From: Candidatus Sulfurimonas baltica
GTDB taxonomy: Bacteria > Campylobacterota > Campylobacteria > Campylobacterales > Sulfurimonadaceae
Direction of reading: 5' to 3'
Length of the DNA stretch: 64,000 nucleotides
NCBI RefSeq assembly: GCF_015265455.1
Contig: NZ_CP054492.1
Coordinates: 1,116,001 to 1,180,000 of the forward strand
This document shows positions 45,187 to 54,142 of the stretch, in pieces; position 1 is the stretch's first letter; the number at the start of each line of letters is the position of its first letter. Position numbers and translations under genes: made by a program. Under the pieces are notes generated by a model. That model did no database searches and was not told where the DNA came from. It was given only the letters and a program-made list of their open reading frames with translations.

Positions 45187-45753
45187 CTAAATGTTAGGAA
45201 AATTATTTATCATCTCATCATATGTTTTAAATCTTTCTAATGTTTTAACAACTACTTCTAATGGTTCTGAGTACATATCTGGTAAATCAAATTCATTTTC
45301 CCCTAATTCAAATGCTAGCTTTTCAACTGGAGGATTAAATTGTTCATTAACACCTTCTTTATTTCCTCTTGCATCTACTTTATACCAGCCATAGTCTTTT
45401 AAGTAAATTGCATTTAACCCATGAAGACAATAGATGTCTTTTTTATATTCTGAACAACTTAATCGTTGATAACAAAATCCAGTAGGGATATTATTCGCTC
45501 TTAGCAAAGAAGCAAGTAAATGACTTTTTGCATAACACCAGCCAGTTTTATGTTTTAATACATCACTTGCTTTACATGTAGTTATATCGTCTTTAAAATC
45601 TCCGGAATGATTTATATTATCTCTAACATATTCAAAGCAATTTTTTGCTATTTCAGTAGCTGTTTTGCAGTTTTTTGACAGATTAGTTGCTAACTTTTGT
45701 ATTTCTTTATTTGAGTAGTCTATGATACTAGTTTCTTCTAAAAAATTTATCAT
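45187..45753 (-). CDS. Transglutaminase-like cysteine protease
   Basis: The 188-residue protein has the papain-like transglutaminase core with a complete triad: Cys 73 in KTGWCYAKSHL, His 111 in YCLHGLNAIYLK and Asp 127 in WYKVDARGN. No signal peptide, so it is cytosolic. Members act as peptidases or amidases. It is followed by the duplicated small gene and preceded by a putative abortive-infection gene. Substrate unknown. Confidence 0.8.
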   Translation of the reverse strand: MINFLEETSIIDYSNKEIQKLATNLSKNCKTATEIAKNCFEYVRDNINHSGDFKDDITTCKASDVLKHKTGWCYAKSHLLASLLRANNIPTGFCYQRLSCSEYKKDIYCLHGLNAIYLKDYGWYKVDARGNKEGVNEQFNPPVEKLAFELGENEFDLPDMYSEPLEVVVKTLERFKTYDEMINNFPNI

Positions 45754-45783
45754 TTTAATCCTTTTTGTTTATACTAGTTTTAG

Positions 45784-46635
45784 CTATTTTATATATTCAT
45801 TATATTTCTTGTCAATGTTATATGATTGTACTTTAGGGTGACTTAGAATATACTGCCAAATTTCTTTTTGTGTTTGAAATGGTTTGTGCTCATATATATT
45901 GTCTAGTAATAGTACAACATTCCTTAAATATGGTGGTTTAGAATATTTTCTAATATTTTCGTTTTCACTTTCATTATAATGTTCAATTTGTAGTTCTGAA
46001 ATAAACCAAAAAAGTGGTCTCCACCAATCATAAAAGAAATCGCAATTTTTAATGACATCTTTAGAAGATTTTTTATTAGATAATAAAATGAAAAAATTTA
46101 TCAACTCATCTAGTCTAAATCTATCAAATTGTTCTTTACCTACAAAATCATCAAAGCTTATAGCCAATTCATCCTTATAAATTGGCAGTTCTTTGGCTAT
46201 ATCTTCTGTTAATTTTTTTGTTGACACAACAAAAAATCTACTTATCATAAAGTCACTATATGACTTACTTTGTATAGCGGATATAATAATTTTAAATGAA
46301 GATGTCTTAATTGTTTGAAAGTTTTCACTGCAGTAGGTTTGATACAATTCTAATATGGCTTTTTCTTTTGATTCATTCGCCATTGCATAGTTTGCTTCTG
46401 CAGTTTTAGCAAGTTCTTCTCTTGTCTCTTCTAGCTCGTCTAGTTGCATTTTAATTGTTAGAATAACCCCTCCAAATGCAAGCCCACCAAACAATGCACT
46501 TAAACTATCAAACACATCGCCAACAGGCTGGTGTGTCAGATCTCTATAATCAGCAATAAACCAAGCACCAAACCAAATACCAATTATGAATAATGTTACA
46601 GAATAGATTAGTTTCTTATAGTTTTTTGATTTCAT
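45784..46635 (-). CDS. Putative phage abortive infection protein (AbiC-like)
   Basis: The 283-residue protein has two N-terminal TM helices (~8-28 and ~44-62), then a coiled segment (LDELEETREELAKTAEANYA) and a helical cytosolic domain. This architecture, with LFGGLAFGGVILTIKMQ in TM2, matches the putative AbiC/PutAbiC group. Such proteins are thought to sense infection at the membrane and arrest the cell. The divergent ankyrin gene shares its upstream region. Confidence 0.6.
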   Translation of the reverse strand: MKSKNYKKLIYSVTLFIIGIWFGAWFIADYRDLTHQPVGDVFDSLSALFGGLAFGGVILTIKMQLDELEETREELAKTAEANYAMANESKEKAILELYQTYCSENFQTIKTSSFKIIISAIQSKSYSDFMISRFFVVSTKKLTEDIAKELPIYKDELAISFDDFVGKEQFDRFRLDELINFFILLSNKKSSKDVIKNCDFFYDWWRPLFWFISELQIEHYNESENENIRKYSKPPYLRNVVLLLDNIYEHKPFQTQKEIWQYILSHPKVQSYNIDKKYNEYIK

Positions 46636-46716
46636 ATCTTTCTTTCCCTTTTTTATATATTATTAGAGCTAATTGTAATAGAATAAGTCTTAATATATAA
46701 AAAAGATTAATATAGT

Positions 46717-46748
46717 TGACACAAGCTGTCATACCACTTTAGTAAAGT
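46717..46748 (+). promoter_or_regulatory. Regulon promoter b: TGACA-N5-TGTCA-N11-TAAAGT
   Basis: A perfect repeat TGACA (46717-46721), CAAGC, TGTCA (46727-46731), then 11 bases and TAAAGT (46743-46748). 34 bases before the ankyrin gene start. Confidence 0.7.
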
Positions 46749-46781
46749 TGGTTTAATTTAAATTAATTAAAAAGGAATACT

Positions 46782-48179
46782 ATGGCAATAGTATTAAGTA
46801 ATGATGAAATTAATAAACTACTTAGTGGTGAAAAGTGGTTAGGTGAAGATGATGATTATACTACATCCTCTGATGAATCTATACAAGATGATTGTGTAGC
46901 AAAAGAAGCAGACGATATTATTCATGCATCAGCAAATGGAGACATGAAAAAAGTAAAGCAGTTTCTAGAAATGGAAGCCAATATAGATATGCAAAATGAG
47001 TCTGGATATACAGCTCTTATGATGGCTTCAAAATATGGACATAAAGATATTGTTTCTTTACTTTTAGAAGCTGGTGCAGATTTGGAAGTTCAAGTAGATA
47101 AAGAGGATTGGTTTTCTGATAAAGCTATTAACTTTGTTTCTTATAGTGCATTTGATATAAAAGAACTTTTTGAAATGGCACAAATACAAAGAAGCTATCT
47201 TAAACTAACTAAGGAGTTGTTTGAATTTAATAATCTTAGTGATGCAGAGAAAAAACTGATATTAGAAAAAAATCAATCTAATGAGACGTCAACAGACACA
47301 AAAACGAACAATGCTCTTTATTCTTATGAGTTAGAATCATATGATGTACTTAAGGTAAAACTCATAGATATTGCTAAGAATGTTCCTGCGGATGGTATAT
47401 TGTCTATAGAGACCAGAATTAGCGAAGAAGAAAATCCATTTATAAAAAGACTATATACAATGGCCATAGATGGAATGGAATCAGAATATATACAAGAATT
47501 TGCAATTTTAGCGCAAGAATGGCTAAACAAAGTACATCAACGCTCAGGAAAACAAACTGATTACTTATCTAATCTCAATAGAGAGTTAAATATGATTCGT
47601 GTATCTGTAATAAGTACGATGCACGGGGAAGGTTCTCAATTATTATCTCAAAAAATAGATGCAACAACGGATATTATTGAGACTTATTATAAGCATTTTA
47701 AAGATAAGTTTTCTATAGCTAGTCTTCCAAAAAAATTGCTAAATACAAGAGGTGAATTGCTAGAAGAAATTAATAATTTTAATGAAATTATAAATGGTAC
47801 TTATAATGAGGCTGGTTTAGAAAATCCAAGTGATTTAGTAGCTAAGCTAGTAAATTATGCTACTCACGCTCGAAAAGATGGTCTACATATTCTTGCTTCA
47901 AATAGTGTATATGAAACAAACGAAATATTAAGAGAATTATTACAAAAAATAGGAATGTATTATAAGATTAAGCGTTCACAAGTCATTATTGAAGAAGGCT
48001 TAGTAGAAGCACAAAACAAAGGTTTTACTGATCCTGATTTTTTGTTTGAGTATGAGCGAGAATTGACATGTATTGTTATTGGGATAAAAATGATAATAGA
48101 TGGAAGTGCCCCAAGATCTATAGAAAATATACTATCTCAATTGTATCCTGAGAAGTATATACAAAGTATATTTGAATAG
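46782..48179 (+). CDS. Ankyrin-repeat protein with FliM/FliN-like N-terminal peptide
   Basis: The 465-residue protein begins MAIVLSNDEINKLLSGE, close to the LSQEEIDALL peptide at the start of FliM/FliN/FliY, which in FliM binds CheY. Two ankyrin repeats follow (residues ~43-105: NGDMKKVKQFLEMEANIDMQ, then GYTALMMASKYGHKDIVSLL). The long rest is helical (~150-465) and not recognised. AAAGGA precedes the ATG. The promoter carries the shared motif. Confidence 0.7.
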   Translation: MAIVLSNDEINKLLSGEKWLGEDDDYTTSSDESIQDDCVAKEADDIIHASANGDMKKVKQFLEMEANIDMQNESGYTALMMASKYGHKDIVSLLLEAGADLEVQVDKEDWFSDKAINFVSYSAFDIKELFEMAQIQRSYLKLTKELFEFNNLSDAEKKLILEKNQSNETSTDTKTNNALYSYELESYDVLKVKLIDIAKNVPADGILSIETRISEEENPFIKRLYTMAIDGMESEYIQEFAILAQEWLNKVHQRSGKQTDYLSNLNRELNMIRVSVISTMHGEGSQLLSQKIDATTDIIETYYKHFKDKFSIASLPKKLLNTRGELLEEINNFNEIINGTYNEAGLENPSDLVAKLVNYATHARKDGLHILASNSVYETNEILRELLQKIGMYYKIKRSQVIIEEGLVEAQNKGFTDPDFLFEYERELTCIVIGIKMIIDGSAPRSIENILSQLYPEKYIQSIFE

Positions 48180-48463
48180 TAAATGAACTTTGTTTGAGAA
48201 AAAATTTATTATTTTCTTGAATGCTGGTATGTTTAAGGCTTGATGTATTTATGAGGACAAATCTTTTTCAAGTGAAAGTTGTGGTGTTTGGAAAAATGGT
48301 GTTAAAGTTGCTGATGGGTAGTGAAGGTAAAATTTTGCTCTACTAAACTCTTTTTCTGGAGAAAGAGGAACCCAATGACCCTTGTACTGTTCTATTTAGA
48401 TTAAATTTAGAAAGAAAAGCAGTGAGGAAATAAAAACTAATTTAGCTAATAAATAAAAGCAAC

Positions 48464-48976
48464 CTATTCAAAATCAAACTCTTCCATACATGGGGCACTT
48501 CCTTCAGAGACCCTACAATAGTTTGAGCCTTCTTCAAATACCATCATGTATGGTCTGTGAACCATATTTAACTTTTTACCAACTGTTGCGATTTTATCAA
48601 TAATTTTTTGCTTATCTGTACTTATTTGAATGTTATCTAAATTAATCTGTTTATTATTAACCATTACATTTTCAAGACAAGCTTTTTTATCATCAGATTG
48701 ATAAATATGCTGTGTTAGCTTATCAGATTCAAACTTAGGGAGACGATACAAAAAAATGTAATAACTATTCATCAATTGCAGCATTTTATCCTCACTGATT
48801 TTAGTAATAAGCTTTTTTGAATAAGGGCACATTGGATCAACAAAAATATAAATCTTATTTGAATTTCCGTTTCCAATACGAATAGCATGATCCGATATTG
48901 AGTCAAGAAGATCATGTGGTTTTTCAATAGCAAAAACGTTTAAGCATAAAAATAAAATAATTGATATTAATTTCAT
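48464..48976 (-). CDS. DsbC/DsbG-like thioredoxin-fold periplasmic protein
   Basis: The 170-residue protein has a signal peptide (MKLISIILFLCLNVFA). The fold core has KIYIFVDPMCPYSKKLI with Cys 50 and a CPYS motif, so the second cysteine of CxxC is Ser. Later MVHRPYMMVFEEG holds the cis-Pro. Two C-terminal cysteines (NYCRVSEGSAPCMEE). It resembles plasmid-borne thioredoxin-like proteins that assist conjugation. A monothiol role is inferred. Confidence 0.7.
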   Translation of the reverse strand: MKLISIILFLCLNVFAIEKPHDLLDSISDHAIRIGNGNSNKIYIFVDPMCPYSKKLITKISEDKMLQLMNSYYIFLYRLPKFESDKLTQHIYQSDDKKACLENVMVNNKQINLDNIQISTDKQKIIDKIATVGKKLNMVHRPYMMVFEEGSNYCRVSEGSAPCMEEFDFE

Positions 48977-49076
48977 TATATAGGTCCTTAAGATAAAATT
49001 TTGTTATAGTATATGAGATTCACTTAGTAGGTGTTTAATGCAAATACATTATTTACTATTAAGTGAATTTACAAAA

Positions 49077-49685
49077 CTAATTTGTGGGAAATTCCTTTTC
49101 AAGATTCTCAAGTGCATGTTTAGATTGAAATTGTTGCCACAACGAATCATCATTTTTATAGCTTGATAATACTTGTTTTTTTACTACGTCATTTATGCTG
49201 CTTTGAGCAACACCAATAAGTACGTAAATATCCTTTGTTTTGGGACTTTGCCAGTATTTCATCTGCTTAGATCCATTTAATGTGACTTTTGCAACCTGCT
49301 TAGATACTTGTGTAGATACTTTGTCAGCAACTTCGGCTTCACCTATGCCAGTAGAACGTGTAAATGTTTCTACTTTATCTTTGACTACAGTCTTTATCTG
49401 ATGGGCTAAGTTTGAGCGAGAATTTGATATAGCCTCACGACGAGAGAAACCTTCCCATAGTTTACTGAACTGTGCTGAGCCAACAGCAGTCATAGTCCCT
49501 TCAATTTTTGAATTACCACAAACCCATTCCGGAGCCAATACACTGTCTATATGACAACGCTCATCTAACTTAGTTAATTGAGGTTCTGGTGTTTTATCAC
49601 CACAACCTGTAAATGCTATTGACAGTAATGATGCAACTAGTATTGAAGTAATACTCTTATTTAGTTTTGTGTTAGTCTTCTTCAT
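49077..49685 (-). CDS. LPP20-family lipoprotein
   Basis: The product is about 202 residues. Signal with lipobox SIAFTGC (Cys at about 27). The mature part has VCGNSKIEGTMTAVGSAQ and then DIYVLIGVAQSSINDVV, matching the LPP20 family of outer-membrane lipoproteins common in Campylobacterota. AGGAG lies 7 bases before ATG 49685. Promoter carries the shared motif on the minus strand. Confidence 0.8.
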   Translation of the reverse strand: MKKTNTKLNKSITSILVASLLSIAFTGCGDKTPEPQLTKLDERCHIDSVLAPEWVCGNSKIEGTMTAVGSAQFSKLWEGFSRREAISNSRSNLAHQIKTVVKDKVETFTRSTGIGEAEVADKVSTQVSKQVAKVTLNGSKQMKYWQSPKTKDIYVLIGVAQSSINDVVKKQVLSSYKNDDSLWQQFQSKHALENLEKEFPTN

Positions 49686-49715
49686 TCTTCTACTCCTGTA
49701 TTTTTGTTTACAGAA

Positions 49716-49747
49716 ATTATAAAATGTTATAATGACAGGTTGTGTCG
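49716..49747 (-). promoter_or_regulatory. Regulon promoter c: CGACA-N5-TGTCA-N11-TATAAT (minus)
   Basis: On the minus strand: CGACA (49747-49743), CAACC, TGTCA (49737-49733), 11 bases, then a consensus TATAAT (49721-49716). 31 bases before the LPP20 gene start. Confidence 0.75.
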
Positions 49748-49938
49748 TGATATAGTGATTTCTATATAAATTTATAAATATATAAATAGTTTTCATTTCA
49801 ATAACTTTTACTTAGTATGCTTTCACACTATGATACCCGGTGTTATTGCAAAGCTGTATAACTAGCTTGCAAAAATCGCTATAATATCTAGTTAAAATAT
49901 TAAATAGATAACTTTTTTATAATAAAGGATAAAAAATA

Positions 49939-50676
49939 ATGGAAGAAAATAAGATAATGAAATTTTTTAAAAGTCCATCTTTCCAAAGTTTGGCAACGGT
50001 GTTAACTTTCGCCATAGCATTTTATATTGGATATTTACAAGAAGTACTGGGTGGATTAAACCTTTTAATAGGAGCATCAATTACAACATTTATAGCACTC
50101 ATGTCAGTTTGGATACACTCGCTTTATTCAAATCAAAAGCTTGAGGAAAATTTTATAGGTAAAATAGGTATTTTAGAAGATTTTATAAAAGCCAATGGAC
50201 TTGGAAGTATTATAAATGAAAAAACATTAGCAATTTGGGAATCATCAGCAAGCAGTGTATGGGTAGTTACTCCTGATCTTTCAAATGATGTAGGTATATC
50301 AAATGATAGTAATATAGATGAAGAATTAGTTAAAGCTGTGCATGACAATCTTTTAAATGGTAAAAAATACATTTACTTTGTACCAAAATCTAAATTAATA
50401 ACAGGTAGATTAAATGAATACATTAAAAAACACAAGAGTGCATATAAAGAAGGACAAGTAGAATTTTGTTTTATACCTGAAAGTCAATTTCACTTTATAA
50501 ATGAAGTGGTTTTATATGATGTGGAGTGTGAAACCCAAACAAAAGCAGTGCAATGGTTTCCCAATCAAAGCTTAAATTATTACCTTGAATTAGACAACCA
50601 TAATCAAAGTTATTTAGTAGGTATTTTAAAACATATGATTGAGAGATATGAATTAAAAGATATCACAAAAGTATAA
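49939..50676 (+). CDS. Membrane protein with cytosolic domain, unknown
   Basis: The 245-residue protein has two TM helices (~15-30 and ~35-58) then a cytosolic alpha/beta domain. SSASSVWVVTPDLSND and WFPNQSLNYYLELD are its distinctive strands, a style seen in membrane-bound PLD-like or signal proteins, but no catalytic motif is visible. AAAGGA precedes the ATG, and a TATAAT lies upstream at about 49881. Its stop overlaps the next gene. Confidence 0.5.
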   Translation: MEENKIMKFFKSPSFQSLATVLTFAIAFYIGYLQEVLGGLNLLIGASITTFIALMSVWIHSLYSNQKLEENFIGKIGILEDFIKANGLGSIINEKTLAIWESSASSVWVVTPDLSNDVGISNDSNIDEELVKAVHDNLLNGKKYIYFVPKSKLITGRLNEYIKKHKSAYKEGQVEFCFIPESQFHFINEVVLYDVECETQTKAVQWFPNQSLNYYLELDNHNQSYLVGILKHMIERYELKDITKV

Positions 50677-50933
50677 TGGAAAATCTATTTTACTATGATT
50701 ATTTAGGAATATTTGGTGTGTTTATTGTATTGGTTACATATTTTTTACTTCAACTTGAAAAAGTACAATCTACATCACTGTCTTACTCTTTATTAAATGT
50801 ATTTGGTTCATTGTTGATTTTATACTCATTGATGTTCAATTGGAATATATCATCATTTATTATTGAATTTTTTTGGATATTAATAAGTTTATTTGGTGTT
50901 TGGAAATATATAAAAATAAATAATACTAAATAA
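50676..50933 (+). CDS. CBU_0592-like small membrane protein
   Basis: The 85-residue protein has three TM helices (DYLGIFGVFIVLVTYFLLQL, then SYSLLNVFGSLLILYSLMFN and IIEFFWILISLFGVWKYI), the pattern of the CBU_0592 family. The ATG overlaps the stop of the preceding gene by one base, so they form a pair. Function unknown. Confidence 0.65.
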   Translation: MENLFYYDYLGIFGVFIVLVTYFLLQLEKVQSTSLSYSLLNVFGSLLILYSLMFNWNISSFIIEFFWILISLFGVWKYIKINNTK

Positions 50934-50976
50934 GAAGTATAATATATAGCAGGTGTTTTTTGTAAGAACTTTGAAG

Positions 50977-51008
50977 TGACACATCCTGACGTATAAAGTT
51001 TATATAAT
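50977..51008 (+). promoter_or_regulatory. Regulon promoter d: TGACA-N5-TGACG-N11-TATAAT
   Basis: TGACA (50977-50981), CATCC, TGACG (50987-50991), 11 bases, TATAAT (51003-51008). The second half has one base away from TGTCG. The 22-base stretch from TTGAA matches promoter e at 51791 except for one base. The next start is 162 bases on, longer than for other sites. Confidence 0.65.
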
Positions 51009-51169
51009 TTTTTCTTGTTCACGTTTATGTTGCACATGAAGTTTTTTATACTTTTAGAATACATAATGTGCCAAACTGTTAAAAAAACTGATAAAATACA
51101 GTAAAGTGTTAATAATCATTATAAACTCGTTTGGAATAAATAGTGATAATCTTATATAAGGAGAAGAGA

Positions 51170-51748
51170 ATGAAAACAATAAGTATGGTTAGAGGTGTTC
51201 AGAGTAGTATATATAGAATGATATTATTAGGTATAGGTATCTTGGTTTTATTAAAATACAAAGATAGTGAGTTTGCTTTATTCATATTTTTAGGAGTGCT
51301 GATTACAATAATAATAGCCTTAAATGCATTAATTGGGATAGCGGGGTCTGTTTTATTTAACAGTAGCTATGAAGCAAGCCTAAAAGAATATGGTATGAGA
51401 ATAAGCATATTTTTTACTGATAAAAAAAGTGATGGTTTCATACATCAAATTAGAGCGTCTCTATTGGCAGTAGTGGGATTGATTATATATCCCATAGCTT
51501 TAATTATAACAATTAAAGAACTATTCGGTTCTTCTTCAAGTGATACAGCTGAATATGATACACAGCGTGAAAGTGAAATTACAAAGATTAATCAAGAAGA
51601 AGCAAATGATATAACCATTAAAACAAAACATAAAAAGTGGATGATTGATGCCGGAGTTTTCAGTAAATACTATTTTGAAAATAAAGATGAGGCTTTTAGA
51701 TATGCAATAAATAACAACTTGGATAAGCCTGAAAAGATATTAATATAA
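51170..51748 (+). CDS. Two-helix membrane protein, unknown
   Basis: The product is about 192 residues. TM helices lie at ~12-30, ~35-60 and ~100-122; the C-terminal part is soluble and charged (TKHKKWMIDAGVFSKYYFEN). ATG 51170 has AAGGAGAAG at ideal spacing. Not recognised. It may be driven by promoter d or by a closer AT-rich promoter. Confidence 0.5.
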   Translation: MKTISMVRGVQSSIYRMILLGIGILVLLKYKDSEFALFIFLGVLITIIIALNALIGIAGSVLFNSSYEASLKEYGMRISIFFTDKKSDGFIHQIRASLLAVVGLIIYPIALIITIKELFGSSSSDTAEYDTQRESEITKINQEEANDITIKTKHKKWMIDAGVFSKYYFENKDEAFRYAINNNLDKPEKILI

Positions 51749-51796
51749 ATCAAAAAGAATTAGATGAATATGTGAATTTTCTTAAAAATTTTGAAA

Positions 51797-51828
51797 TGAC
51801 ACATCCTGACGTTTAGGTTTTATACAAT
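51797..51828 (+). promoter_or_regulatory. Regulon promoter e: TGACA-N5-TGACG-N11-TACAAT
   Basis: TGACA (51797-51801), CATCC, TGACG (51807-51811), 11 bases, TACAAT (51823-51828). 32 bases before the TraD-like gene. Confidence 0.7.
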
Positions 51829-51859
51829 TCCTTCATAAGACTTATTTAAAGGATGAATT

Positions 51860-53248
51860 ATGGCAGGATTTATAAAAGAGAACATTCCTGAAGCAACACC
51901 AATTGTGCTAAATGATTTCAGGCATGCTCTATGTATTGGCGAAACAGGATGCGGGAAAACAACTTCTTTTATGTTGCCAAATATATCTAGTAGAATTCAA
52001 GAAAATTATGGGATGTTTATTGTTGATATCAAAGGGAGCTTGCATTCACATGTTAAAGCTATAGCATCCAAATATGGTAGGCTTAACGATGTAATAGAGA
52101 TAGGTGTACCATGGGGCGAAAAAATAAATGTATTTGAAAATATATCAAGATCCCTTTTTTTAAACACATTAAGTGAGATAAATGGAAAAGAAGGGGATAA
52201 ATTTTGGATAACATCAGCACTAAATTTAGCAGGACAAATATATGATATATTTGCAATTGCTAAAAATTTAGAATTATTGCTCAAAAACAAAAATGATTTA
52301 AATTTCAAGTACCGTTTTGAGCCTAAATCTATAAGTATGATTGTATCAAGTTTCTCTTCTCTTAACGAGTTTATACTTGATTGTACAATTATAAGATATT
52401 CCTTGGATCTTGAGAAAATTTTAGAACTTGTTGATCATGGAGTAAGCGAATATGATATTTATCTCATAAGACAATTTTCTAAGGAATTTGAAAGCACATT
52501 AGAAAAAATCAATGATTTTTATAAAGATATTGATCAAGACTCTCCTTCTTCTGGCTCAGGAGCTGTTTTATTTACTCTTCGTAGTCTTATTTATCTTTTT
52601 TCTCAAAATGGGCTAGATGGTAAATATGAGTTAAAAGAATTGTTAGAAGATGGAAAAATTGTAATTTTACATGCAGAAACATATGATGAGAATCTTACTT
52701 CATCAATTATAAATATATTATATAATAGACTTTTGCTCCGCAATAATGACAAGCCAATCACACTGTTTATAGATGAGTTTCAAAGAAGTGTAAGTAAAAG
52801 AAATCTTCCTCATATAGACCTTTTCCGTGAGATGAAAGTTGAGTTAATCGCAAGTATGCAAAATATAGAGCAGCTTGAAAATAAATTAGGAAAAACAACA
52901 TGTAATGAATTTTTAGGAAATATATTACATAATTATGAGTATGCCAACCATAGAGAGAATTCACTAGATACTTTTGAATATGAATATAAGAATAAAAAGT
53001 CGTTAGCAAAACCAATGTTTATAGATGAGAAAGAGAAAGTATTAGCTCAAATTAAATGGCAAAATTTAGGAAAAAATCCACTGCCTTTAGGTTGGATATA
53101 TTTTCGACCAGATGGATATAAGCGAATGATTATTGTTAATACACAAACAAAAGAAACTAAATATCACTACATGTTAGAAGAAAAAGACAGATTATTACAA
53201 AATGAATTAGTTAAAGTCAAGGAAAATAAAATAATATCGGTTGCTTAA
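51860..53248 (+). CDS. Soluble VirD4/TraD-like coupling-type ATPase, orphan
   Basis: The 462-residue protein has Walker A GETGCGKT (27-34), MFIVDIKGSLHSHVKAIASK (the VirD4/TraG DPKGE-like strand), and Walker B ITLFIDEFQRS (~300-308), then VELIASMQNIEQLENK. These are the core marks of type IV coupling ATPases. The N-terminal membrane segments are missing and no relaxase or VirB gene is near, so it is a cytosolic orphan. It may move DNA or protein in another system (inference). Promoter carries the shared motif. Confidence 0.8.
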   Translation: MAGFIKENIPEATPIVLNDFRHALCIGETGCGKTTSFMLPNISSRIQENYGMFIVDIKGSLHSHVKAIASKYGRLNDVIEIGVPWGEKINVFENISRSLFLNTLSEINGKEGDKFWITSALNLAGQIYDIFAIAKNLELLLKNKNDLNFKYRFEPKSISMIVSSFSSLNEFILDCTIIRYSLDLEKILELVDHGVSEYDIYLIRQFSKEFESTLEKINDFYKDIDQDSPSSGSGAVLFTLRSLIYLFSQNGLDGKYELKELLEDGKIVILHAETYDENLTSSIINILYNRLLLRNNDKPITLFIDEFQRSVSKRNLPHIDLFREMKVELIASMQNIEQLENKLGKTTCNEFLGNILHNYEYANHRENSLDTFEYEYKNKKSLAKPMFIDEKEKVLAQIKWQNLGKNPLPLGWIYFRPDGYKRMIIVNTQTKETKYHYMLEEKDRLLQNELVKVKENKIISVA

Positions 53249-53282
53249 TTATTAAAAATGTATATATAATCAGTATCATTAA

Positions 53283-53314
53283 TGACATAAGTTGTCACAA
53301 CACTACTATAAACT
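53283..53314 (+). promoter_or_regulatory. Regulon promoter f: TGACA-N5-TGTCA-N11-TAAACT
   Basis: A perfect repeat TGACA (53283-53287), TAAGT, TGTCA (53293-53297), 11 bases, TAAACT (53309-53314). 28 bases before the inositol-phosphatase gene, which has GAGGAG upstream. Confidence 0.75.
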
Positions 53315-53341
53315 TATAACAATAAACAAGAGGAGTAACAC

Positions 53342-54142
53342 ATGAGAAATATATATTTAATCATAGCAAAACAAATCGTTGAGGAAGCAGGACGAATAAT
53401 AAGAGAAGCTAGAGAGACAAATACTTTTAGTTTTGAGTTTAAATCAGATGAGTCTCCAATAAGCAATATAGACCAACAAATACAAGACTATATGACTAAG
53501 CGACTTAAAGATAGTTTTGATATTCAAGTTATGGGTGAAGAGAATTGTGACGAGATTGATGCAACTAAACCTTACTGGGCGATAGATCCTATTGATGGAA
53601 CTTGGTCATTTATTACACATGAGAATACATCTGCAATAAACTTGTCTTTAATTGAAAATGGTGAAGTTATTGTTGGTATTGTTTACAACCCTTTTACAAA
53701 TGAGTTTTTCCAAACTGAAAAAGGTGCCAAATCTTATATAGGTATGTTAACATTGCCCTTAAGAAACAATCTTACTGTTGCAGTTGTAAATTTTAAACCT
53801 GAACGTGAACACCCGATTGTGAAAAGTTTAAACCAACTTTTTAAAGAGGACAAGGTGAAAAAACTTACATCAATAGGCGGTTCTATCACTTACTCTATGT
53901 GCATGGTCGCAAAGGGTGCATTTAGCAACTATATAGCTTATTTCAATTCATACTCTAATGCTTGGGACTTATCTGCAGCTTGTCTTATTATAAACAACAG
54001 TGGTGGTTTTGTGACTGATTTAGATGGAGTAGAAATAGATCCGATTCACCACAAGGGTTATATAGTTGCTAGTGCAAATGCGCAGGCCAGAGATGACTTT
54101 TTAGCAATGATAAATCCACTATTAATTGAAGAAGAAAAATGA
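53342..54142 (+). CDS. Inositol monophosphatase-family phosphatase (CysQ/HisN-like)
   Basis: The 266-residue protein has the family metal motifs: VMGEENCDE (~58-66), WAIDPIDGTWSFI (~79-91) and a late NAWDLSAACLIINNSGG. The family hydrolyses small phosphates such as PAP, inositol phosphate or histidinol phosphate; substrate cannot be told from sequence. First gene of an operon with a PPP phosphatase and an ankyrin protein; it overlaps the next gene by 4 bases. Confidence 0.88.
   Translation: MRNIYLIIAKQIVEEAGRIIREARETNTFSFEFKSDESPISNIDQQIQDYMTKRLKDSFDIQVMGEENCDEIDATKPYWAIDPIDGTWSFITHENTSAINLSLIENGEVIVGIVYNPFTNEFFQTEKGAKSYIGMLTLPLRNNLTVAVVNFKPEREHPIVKSLNQLFKEDKVKKLTSIGGSITYSMCMVAKGAFSNYIAYFNSYSNAWDLSAACLIINNSGGFVTDLDGVEIDPIHHKGYIVASANAQARDDFLAMINPLLIEEEK

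Larger units (their letters stand above)
44492..45265. repeat. 387-bp tandem duplication (two units)
   Basis: Unit 1 is 44492-44878 and unit 2 is 44879-45265, each beginning TCTGA and exactly 387 bases. Each unit covers a small gene, its leader and the last part of the transglutaminase gene. The units have diverged by scattered substitutions, so the event is not recent. Confidence 0.85.

Noticed and set aside
47324-47530. Minus-strand frame inside the ankyrin gene
   Set aside because: It lies wholly inside a well supported gene and has no signal of its own.
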